In this document: piece after piece, positions 15,477 through 21,296 of the stretch | Layout: every line of letters begins with the position of its first letter | How positions within the stretch are numbered: the first letter of the stretch is position 1 | Source of the DNA: a virus | Length of the DNA stretch: 21,296 nt | Virus record (IMG/VR): IMGVR_UViG_3300020421_000171 | Coordinates: 1-21,296 of that record | Reading direction: 5' to 3' (one strand) | Program-made: the position numbers and the translations under genes | Notes under the pieces: generated by a model | Database searches by the model: none | The model's input: the letters and a program-made list of their open reading frames with translations, nothing else | What the model was told of the DNA's origin: nothing

Positions 15477-15934
15477 TTGATAAAATAGATCCTATACAAA
15501 TTATTAATAATTTAAATACTGAGGCCTTTATGGATTGGGGTGAGGATTTTTCTTTTGATGATTTATTTAAAAAACCAGACTTACATAATGAGAGATATAA
15601 AGCTGCTTTTGTTAAAAGATATAAACCATATAAAAATAATAACATAGCAAGAGAATTATTTGGAGATAGAGTAACTAATTTTATAGTATATCCTCCATAT
15701 GGTGGTATGAGTTGGCATACAAATGGCCCTAAAAAGTCTAAAAGAATGTATATAAGTTGGTCAGAAGATGGTAATAGTGGGATGAGTTGGTATGACACAG
15801 AAAAAGACGAGCTAATAGTAGATCAAGATGATCAAGGTTGGAATGTTAGATTTTTTGATATACCAACTTGGCATTGTGTTTGGAGTAAATGTTATAGACT
15901 TGCCATAGGATATAATGTAATGCGTGAGGTGTAA
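15470..15934 (+). CDS. 2-oxoglutarate/Fe(II) oxygenase-like protein, copy B
   Basis: A 154-residue paralog of the 14260-14667 product. Shared blocks are [20 protein letters not shown] and HCV...C.R...GY. Proposed metal ligands are H83 and H135, with N85 in the place of the usual Asp. R143 is the likely 2-oxoglutarate Arg. The N-terminal 60 residues are extra relative to copy A and may help close the fold. The start overlaps the ferredoxin stop by seven bases, with AAAAAGGAT upstream, so the two are translationally coupled. Such oxygenases need Fe(II) and 2-oxoglutarate and usually do not require a ferredoxin, so proximity to the ferredoxin does not prove partnership. Could be a catalytically altered cupin instead. 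Confidence 0.58.
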   Translation: MLVDKIDPIQIINNLNTEAFMDWGEDFSFDDLFKKPDLHNERYKAAFVKRYKPYKNNNIARELFGDRVTNFIVYPPYGGMSWHTNGPKKSKRMYISWSEDGNSGMSWYDTEKDELIVDQDDQGWNVRFFDIPTWHCVWSKCYRLAIGYNVMREV

Positions 15935-15943
15935 TAAGTAACT

Positions 15944-16822
15944 ATGAAAAGTATAATATTACAAACAAACGATACAGCGATTACTGCTACAGATCAGCTA
16001 GGGCAGATACAGTTTGCTGCTTCTTCTGAATCTGATGGAAGTGCAGCGACAGACGTATCTGCTAAGATAGAGGCCGTTGCTGAAGCTACTTTCGCTGCCG
16101 CTTCTCATTCAACAGCAATTGCTTTTTCTACTGCAACCACCGATGCTAATGCACCATCTGAAAAAGTTAGAATTAGTAATGATGGTTCTTTAGGTATTGG
16201 TACAACCAGTTCTTCGTATAAAGTACATATAAATGGAGATGTAGGTCTTACAAACGAAGGTTTCTATGCCTCTCCTACTGGAGTTATGTTGGGTGTTGAC
16301 GGTTTTTTATATAATGATGGTCAAACAACATTATCTCATGGAAGATTTGGTACTGATGGGGATGCTCAAAATAGCACTTACATTCTAAGAGGTACTACAA
16401 CTAATGCTACTTTTACCACAATTCAAAATAATGGAGCCCATGTTAAATTAGCTTCTAATAGAAGTATGATGTTTACTGCTCATATAATAGGAAGAAGAAC
16501 AGATTCAATTACTGGTTCTACAAATGATAATGCAGCTTATATTTTAAAGGGATCTATATTTAATGATGGATATGGTGCTGCTATAGTAGGTAGTGTGACA
16601 AAGACTGTTATAGCTGAAACTGATAGCAATTGGGACGTCCAAGCTACTATTACTGGTGGAGGAGCTGGTCAAACAGACCAAATTAATATACAGTGTAAGG
16701 GTGCTAGCTCTAAAACTGTAAATTGGGTAATTAAATTAGAATTATTAGAGGTTGGAGGAAATGTCACTGGATATACAGAAGCCAATATATTAGAAAATGT
16801 CAGTCCTACAATTATACCATAA
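15944..16822 (+). CDS. Fibre-like structural protein, short paralog (292 aa)
   Basis: Aligns with the first 275 residues or so of the 12572-14260 product along its length, with MKSIILQTNDTAITA, RVRISNDG-like and GIGTTSSSYKVHINGDV blocks, and ends in a short unique tail (ENVSPTIIP). It lacks the extra C-terminal domain of the long copy. The RISNDGSLGIGT segment is the GIGT-type marine fibre repeat. It follows the second oxygenase-like gene by nine bases, with only a weak purine-rich stretch upstream. The two paralogs therefore bracket the four-gene cassette. Probably a fibre component or an alternative adhesin lacking a tip domain. Confidence 0.68.
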   Translation: MKSIILQTNDTAITATDQLGQIQFAASSESDGSAATDVSAKIEAVAEATFAAASHSTAIAFSTATTDANAPSEKVRISNDGSLGIGTTSSSYKVHINGDVGLTNEGFYASPTGVMLGVDGFLYNDGQTTLSHGRFGTDGDAQNSTYILRGTTTNATFTTIQNNGAHVKLASNRSMMFTAHIIGRRTDSITGSTNDNAAYILKGSIFNDGYGAAIVGSVTKTVIAETDSNWDVQATITGGGAGQTDQINIQCKGASSKTVNWVIKLELLEVGGNVTGYTEANILENVSPTIIP

Positions 16823-16832
16823 AGGAGAAAGA

Positions 16833-17141
16833 ATGAGTTTACCAATTTTGCCAGCATCGTCACCATCCTCTATACCTGCGAAAGTATATGATAGAATATG
16901 GATAGAGGATATTAATATAAACGGTGCAGATCCAAATGGAGAAATTTCTGGAGCAGTTAAACTACGAAAATACGGTATGTTTGATGGGATTGCAGAATTA
17001 GATCCTAATTACGAAAAATGGATCACAATACCTAATATGTTAGAAGTATCAGCTACAGATACCGATTTAGCTACAGCTATGACTTCTTTGGTAAGTTATA
17101 TTACTAAATTGGGTCAAGCAGAAGATATTATATCGTCTTAG
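16833..17141 (+). CDS. Small conserved-looking protein, unknown function
   Basis: A 102-residue protein starting at the ATG with AAAGGAGAAAG immediately upstream. An earlier in-frame ATG at 16797 lies inside the previous gene and lacks such a site. It contains YDRIWIEDININGADPNGE, VKLRKYG and DPNYEKWITIPN, then a helix (DTDLATAMTSLVSYITKL). There is no signal peptide or membrane segment and no Cys. It sits between the fibre cluster and the adaptor gene, so a minor virion or fibre-assembly role is plausible, but I recognise no family. Confidence 0.55.
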   Translation: MSLPILPASSPSSIPAKVYDRIWIEDININGADPNGEISGAVKLRKYGMFDGIAELDPNYEKWITIPNMLEVSATDTDLATAMTSLVSYITKLGQAEDIISS

Positions 17142-17154
17142 GTGTATAAAACGA

Positions 17155-17166
17155 ATAGAATTCTAT
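17155..17166. other. 12-base perfect palindrome in intergenic region
   Basis: ATAGAATTCTAT is a perfect inverted repeat lying in the 58-base gap before the adaptor gene. In AT-rich DNA this can occur by chance. It might be an operator for a dimeric protein or just a short hairpin. No further evidence is visible. Confidence 0.2.
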
Positions 17167-17199
17167 ATTTGCAAATATTACTTAAAATGGGCCAAAATT

Positions 17200-17721
17200 A
17201 TGTCATGGAATGTAGAAATGCCTTTGATTGTAAGGTCATGGATCAATGACCTTTCTGATACACCTACTTATAGCGATGAAAGAGTTCAGCAATTAATCGT
17301 TGTAGCAGCTCAATACGTTATTAAAGAAGTAGATTTGAAAGTTGATTATACTATTAATATTGTCAATCCAGATATTAGTCCTGATCCTGTATTAGCACAG
17401 GAAAAAGACTTAGATTTTATAGGTTTGACATCTCTTAAAGCTTCTTGTATGTTTGATCAAAGTTCTTTGAGAACTAGAGCAGCCTCGGATGGCATTAGAG
17501 CAGCTTTAGGGCCTGCTCAACTAGCCGTAGGAGGTGGTACGAGGGGTTTTGAAGTGATTTTAAACCAAGGCCCGTGTGCGCTTTATGAGAAGCTGAAAGA
17601 AGAACATCAAATCGGTAATGTTCAAGCTATTCATGCTATTCTTGGACCTTTTGTTGGTAATGAATTTGACCCCAGATATTTGCAAGACGGTTCAGATAGG
17701 TCAAGATATTTTTATTCATGA
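17200..17721 (+). CDS. Probable head-tail adaptor (connector) protein
   Basis: A 173-residue protein. The opening helices (MPLIVRSWINDLSDTPTYSDERVQQLIVVAAQYV) fit the pattern of gp6/gp15-like adaptor proteins that bind under the portal: a short helix, a loop with a conserved D-P-x-Y-S-D-like segment, then a long helix. A central helix (LTSLKASCMFDQSSLRTRAASDGI) and a C-terminal loop with FEVILNQGPCALYEKL follow. Such proteins close the head and attach the tail. Normally they lie close to the capsid gene; here the adhesin island lies between them. No clear ribosome-binding site precedes the ATG. The role is inferred from the predicted helical pattern and size. Confidence 0.5.
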   Translation: MSWNVEMPLIVRSWINDLSDTPTYSDERVQQLIVVAAQYVIKEVDLKVDYTINIVNPDISPDPVLAQEKDLDFIGLTSLKASCMFDQSSLRTRAASDGIRAALGPAQLAVGGGTRGFEVILNQGPCALYEKLKEEHQIGNVQAIHAILGPFVGNEFDPRYLQDGSDRSRYFYS

Positions 17722-17741
17722 TATCAACGTGAGGAATAATT

Positions 17742-18170
17742 ATGGCAGCAGCAGATTATAGCTTTACTATAGAAAAAGGTACAGCTTTCGTAATTTCTTT
17801 TGAATATAAAGACGACAATAATAATGCAATTAATTTAACTAATTGGTGTGCTAGATTAAGATGGAAAGACAATAATGATGCTATTACAACATTTAATAGT
17901 AATCATACAGGTAATGACTATGAGTTTGTAATAGAACCCTTAACTGGTCAGATAACCTTAAAGATACCAGCTTCTGTAACAGCTGCCTATAGTTTCACAA
18001 ATGCATCTTATGATTTAGAATTACAAGAACCTAACGACCTATATAGTGGTGGAGGTAAAAAAGTATTTAGAATTTTACAAGGAACTATTACAACCATAGA
18101 ACGTAATGTTTCTGATACTGATGCTTTTAATTGTAATTTTGATTCTCAAGATGATTGTGAAACCTGTTAA
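17742..18170 (+). CDS. Small beta-rich fibre-associated protein, copy B
   Basis: A 142-residue paralog of the 5858-6262 product. Shared features are FTIEKGTAF, YKDDNN, NLTNWCARLRW, GQITLKIPA, YDLELQ and the GTITTIERNVS final strand, with a Cys-containing tail (CNFDSQDDCETC) unique to this copy. Both copies directly precede a fibre gene and both overlap the following start by one base (TAATG), which suggests a shared job in fibre attachment or assembly. A GAGGA site lies upstream. The family is not certain; a baseplate-associated Ig-like fold is plausible. Confidence 0.5.
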   Translation: MAAADYSFTIEKGTAFVISFEYKDDNNNAINLTNWCARLRWKDNNDAITTFNSNHTGNDYEFVIEPLTGQITLKIPASVTAAYSFTNASYDLELQEPNDLYSGGGKKVFRILQGTITTIERNVSDTDAFNCNFDSQDDCETC

Positions 18171-21100
18171 TGACACAAATAACTGTTAATGAAAATTTTC
18201 AGCCGAATAAATATTTATTAGTATCTAGAATAGATGAGAGTCAAGATATACAGACTACTCGTATTCTAATTACTGATGATAATAGTAACAAAATTAAAGT
18301 TGTAACTATAGAACAAGGACCTCAAGGGGATAAAGGTGAGACAGGTCCTCAAGGTCAACCAGGTCAAGATGCTCCTACTTTTGATGTATTACCTTTAAGT
18401 AGTGGAGGCACAAATAATACCACATATTCTAGTGGTAATATTATCTTTTTTGATGGAGAAAAATTAGCTACAACCAATCACACTGTACAAGATATTTTAG
18501 ATACAGCGGGCACCAGCAATAGTGTTACAGGTGTTTTAGCCGGTTCAGGTTTACGCAAGATAGATTCTAATAATACTGTCACATTAGATACACTTTTGGG
18601 TGAAGGATTATTGATTGGTGCTAATAATGAAATTGCTGTAGATAATACAATAGCAAGAACAAGCGAACTTGATTTAGGTACTATTCAAGGACAAGTTCCG
18701 ATCAGCAAGGGTGGAACAAATAATAATTTCTTTACACAAAATCGTTTAGTATATTTTGATGGAAATAAAATTAAATCGTATCCTATTGCTACAGGTAATT
18801 TCTTACTAAGTGGAGTATCTGTTAATGTAGTAGCTGGTTCTGGTTTAGTTGGTGGAGGAGCACTAGAACTACCCAATGGTACCGTAGCTATTAACATACC
18901 TTCTTCTGCAGATATTATTGTAGAAGACGATCTTATTAAATTAAGTACAACTGGCACAGCAGGTACTTATTCTAAAGTTATTACAGATGATAAAGGTAGA
19001 GTAGTAAGTGGCACAACTCTTACTGCTAGTGATGTCATAAATATTTTAGGATATACTCCTTATCATCAAGGAAATGATGGACCCGGTTCCAATTTAGATG
19101 CAGACTTATTAGACGGACAACACGGATCTTATTATTTAGATGCTGTCAATCTAACGGGTTTATTAAATACAAATGTTCTACCTTCTGCTGTAGTTCCTGG
19201 TACGTATACAAAAATAGGAGTAGACGCAAACGGATTAGTGTCTGGCGTATTATATGCAGATCAAGCTGATATTATATCTTCTTTAGGATATACTCCTGTT
19301 CCTGATACTGGTACAAAAATTATAAATGGTACAACAACTTTGGCTGGTGATGTTTATCTTAATGGTGAAACTACTATTTACGATCATTTACCACTACTAG
19401 CTACAAATAATAGTCAAATATTACCTGATCAACCAAGAGGAATAAGCTTTGTTTACGGAGGTCTATTTTCTAATAAAACCGGTATTGTAGCATACTATCC
19501 TGCCAGTGATGAATTGAAACTCGTTACGAATGTATTCGCTTCTGGAGCAGATACAGAGAATGGAGATGAGGATGATCTTAATGGTGGTGATGCTAATTCA
19601 GTTTACGTCGTATCTAATTTAGACGGAGATGCTTCTACAGTTTTACTTAGACATATCGCTGATACACTCTATGTTAAGACTAAAGGAGATGAAGAAATTG
19701 GTGGACAAAAATTGTTCACAGATACCGTTACTTTTGATAAACAAATTTATATTAATGATCCAGTTGGTAACACTCAAGCTCCTTTTAACGTAAGTAGTAA
19801 TACTAATTTAGTAACTAATTTAAATGTTGATTTATTAGATGGTGAACATGGTTCTTATTATACAAATGCAGCTAATGCAACTGGTCAATTCACTTACACA
19901 AAAGTGACTTTTGATCATATACAAGGTACCAATACATATATACCAAAATTTAATGATGACGTAAATGATCCAGCTAGTAAGATTGATAATTCTGTTATTT
20001 ATCAAAATAATCTAGGCGATATTATCATAGATGATAATCAAAATTTAATTATTGGCTCTGGTACTACAACTAATGCTGTATCATCTATTAGTATAGGTCA
20101 AAAAAATCTTATAGACGGTAATAATAATTTAATAGCGGGTACTGATAATGCTATCACAGGAAGTAATTCTATTGCTTTAAATAGTAATTCAAAAGTTGAG
20201 GCTGATAATTCTGTGGCATTAGGAGATTATGGATATGCTAATGTTGCTAATCAAATAGCTTTTGGTGCTTTTAATTTTAATGACCCAACAACTCAAGCTA
20301 GATTAGAACATGCTCAACATAGTCAAATCACTATGTATTTAAAAGGAGTAGAAGCAGGAAACAGCTGGAGATCATTAACGCCTAATGTTACTATACCTAA
20401 TAATAAAACTTTTGCATACAACTTAGAATTATTAATTACTAGAGCTTTTGGTACAGGTGTAGCTCAATATGAATTTATGAGTGGTATATTTAAAAATGCT
20501 ACCTTTAGAAGTTCTAATAATTTTACACAAATAGTTAATCTCACAACTCATCCACAAGAAGCCAAAAAAAGAGAACTATTTAATAATTCTCAAATTAAAA
20601 ATCACTATCATACCTTTAGTCATACCAATGGAGATAGACAACAACAAGATATTAGAGTTACCCATCTTCCTATACAAAACAATAATGTCTCTATCCAAAA
20701 TGCAGAAGATTATTACTTATATACAAAAGAAAATATAGATATTAGTGGTTCATATTATAAAACCAATCAGGGTAATTTAATCTTAGATGTTAATGAACCT
20801 CAACACTCTGGTAATTTTATAATGGACGGGAGTACTAATAAGGGTATTAAAATTAGATCCCGTAATCATGGTGTTCAAGCAGGTGCTAATGTTGATTTGA
20901 GATTTAAGCATGAGACTGCACAAGATTTAATTGATAAGTCATATAATGTATATTCTGTAGTAGGTGATCACGAGCTTTTTGTAGAAAGACCATTTTACAC
21001 TGGTATTATAAATTATTATTCTGGTTTAACTACATGTTATGCTAATATTGTAATAGATAGTAAAAGCATATCAGCTTTAGATGGTATTGACGGAGAAAGT

Positions 21101-21296
21101 TATTCAAGTGGACTATTTAGTAATGCTGAAAAAATATTCTTTACCACTTCACAAGAAGGAGATAAAAGTTATACTAATTTCGAAATTCATCATAACTATA
21201 TTGATTATAGGGGTAATTCATCTATATTAATTTCTGGAATTGATCTTGGTAATAGATTTAGTTTCCCTTCTGGTAGATTTGTACGTACCCTTCCTA
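18170..21296 (+). CDS. Tail fibre/adhesin with collagen-like and YadA-like segments (partial)
   Basis: This frame is open from the ATG at 18170 to the right edge (over 1040 residues, no stop), so the C-terminus is missing. Residues 50-67 form six collagen-like triplets (GPQ GDK GET GPQ GQP GQD), a common trimerising shaft element in phage fibres. Phage fibre repeats DGQHGSYY (315-322) and DGEHGSYY (557-564) follow, each with nearby SLGYTP-type or TG motifs. Residues about 500-527 carry a T4 long-fibre-like VKTKGDEEIGGQKLF block. Residues about 635-700 contain NSIALNSNS and NSVALGDYG, resembling the head repeats of trimeric autotransporter adhesins such as YadA. It lacks a clear ribosome-binding site and probably relies on coupling to the preceding gene. 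Likely a receptor-binding fibre. Confidence 0.85.
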   Translation, partial: MTQITVNENFQPNKYLLVSRIDESQDIQTTRILITDDNSNKIKVVTIEQGPQGDKGETGPQGQPGQDAPTFDVLPLSSGGTNNTTYSSGNIIFFDGEKLATTNHTVQDILDTAGTSNSVTGVLAGSGLRKIDSNNTVTLDTLLGEGLLIGANNEIAVDNTIARTSELDLGTIQGQVPISKGGTNNNFFTQNRLVYFDGNKIKSYPIATGNFLLSGVSVNVVAGSGLVGGGALELPNGTVAINIPSSADIIVEDDLIKLSTTGTAGTYSKVITDDKGRVVSGTTLTASDVINILGYTPYHQGNDGPGSNLDADLLDGQHGSYYLDAVNLTGLLNTNVLPSAVVPGTYTKIGVDANGLVSGVLYADQADIISSLGYTPVPDTGTKIINGTTTLAGDVYLNGETTIYDHLPLLATNNSQILPDQPRGISFVYGGLFSNKTGIVAYYPASDELKLVTNVFASGADTENGDEDDLNGGDANSVYVVSNLDGDASTVLLRHIADTLYVKTKGDEEIGGQKLFTDTVTFDKQIYINDPVGNTQAPFNVSSNTNLVTNLNVDLLDGEHGSYYTNAANATGQFTYTKVTFDHIQGTNTYIPKFNDDVNDPASKIDNSVIYQNNLGDIIIDDNQNLIIGSGTTTNAVSSISIGQKNLIDGNNNLIAGTDNAITGSNSIALNSNSKVEADNSVALGDYGYANVANQIAFGAFNFNDPTTQARLEHAQHSQITMYLKGVEAGNSWRSLTPNVTIPNNKTFAYNLELLITRAFGTGVAQYEFMSGIFKNATFRSSNNFTQIVNLTTHPQEAKKRELFNNSQIKNHYHTFSHTNGDRQQQDIRVTHLPIQNNNVSIQNAEDYYLYTKENIDISGSYYKTNQGNLILDVNEPQHSGNFIMDGSTNKGIKIRSRNHGVQAGANVDLRFKHETAQDLIDKSYNVYSVVGDHELFVERPFYTGIINYYSGLTTCYANIVIDSKSISALDGIDGESYSSGLFSNAEKIFFTTSQEGDKSYTNFEIHHNYIDYRGNSSILISGIDLGNRFSFPSGRFVRTLP

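Noticed and set aside
16797-16832. Earlier start for the 102-residue protein
   Set aside because: It overlaps the previous fibre gene and lacks a site, whereas the ATG at 16833 has AAAGGAGAAAG directly upstream.

Overview
The window reads as part of an AT-rich, tailed double-stranded DNA phage (Caudoviricetes) genome, most likely from a marine or other aquatic habitat. All supported genes lie on the + strand, spacing is a few bases or overlapping, and the order terminase end, portal, protease/scaffold, decoration protein, major capsid protein is a standard phage head module. The fibre repeats are of types known mainly from marine phages. The host cannot be named. The ferredoxin resembles the proteobacterial seven-iron type, which weakly suggests a proteobacterium.

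Layout. (1) Positions 1-5806 hold the head module: the 3' end of a terminase-large-like gene cut by the left edge, a portal protein with a long C-terminal extension, a fused prohead protease and scaffold with a likely internal start giving free scaffold, a small capsid decoration protein, the HK97-fold major capsid protein, and a strong factor-independent terminator. (2) Positions 5810-16822 hold an adhesin island: a small beta-rich protein, a short acidic protein, a 1987-residue modular repeat fibre, and two paralogous fibre-like proteins. Between these two paralogs sits a cassette of four small non-structural genes: a 2-oxoglutarate oxygenase-like protein, a sulfotransferase-like protein, a seven-iron ferredoxin of the FdxA/Azotobacter FdI type, and a second oxygenase-like paralog. 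(3) Positions 16833-21296 hold an unknown small protein, a probable head-tail adaptor, a second copy of the small beta-rich protein, and a large fibre with a collagen-like segment and a YadA-like segment. This last gene runs off the right edge with no stop.

How it fits together. The head genes build the procapsid, and the protease probably removes scaffold before packaging. The fibre genes are likely host-recognition proteins that have grown by duplication. The oxygenase-sulfotransferase-ferredoxin cassette is the most unusual part. It is translationally coupled and enclosed by fibre paralogs, so it may modify fibres or host surface molecules, or alter host redox and sulfur metabolism. That role is inference. 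No tape measure, tail tube, sheath, lysis, replication or integrase genes are visible here, and I see no tRNA, CRISPR array or insertion sequence. No stretch of more than 300 bases lacks a gene.
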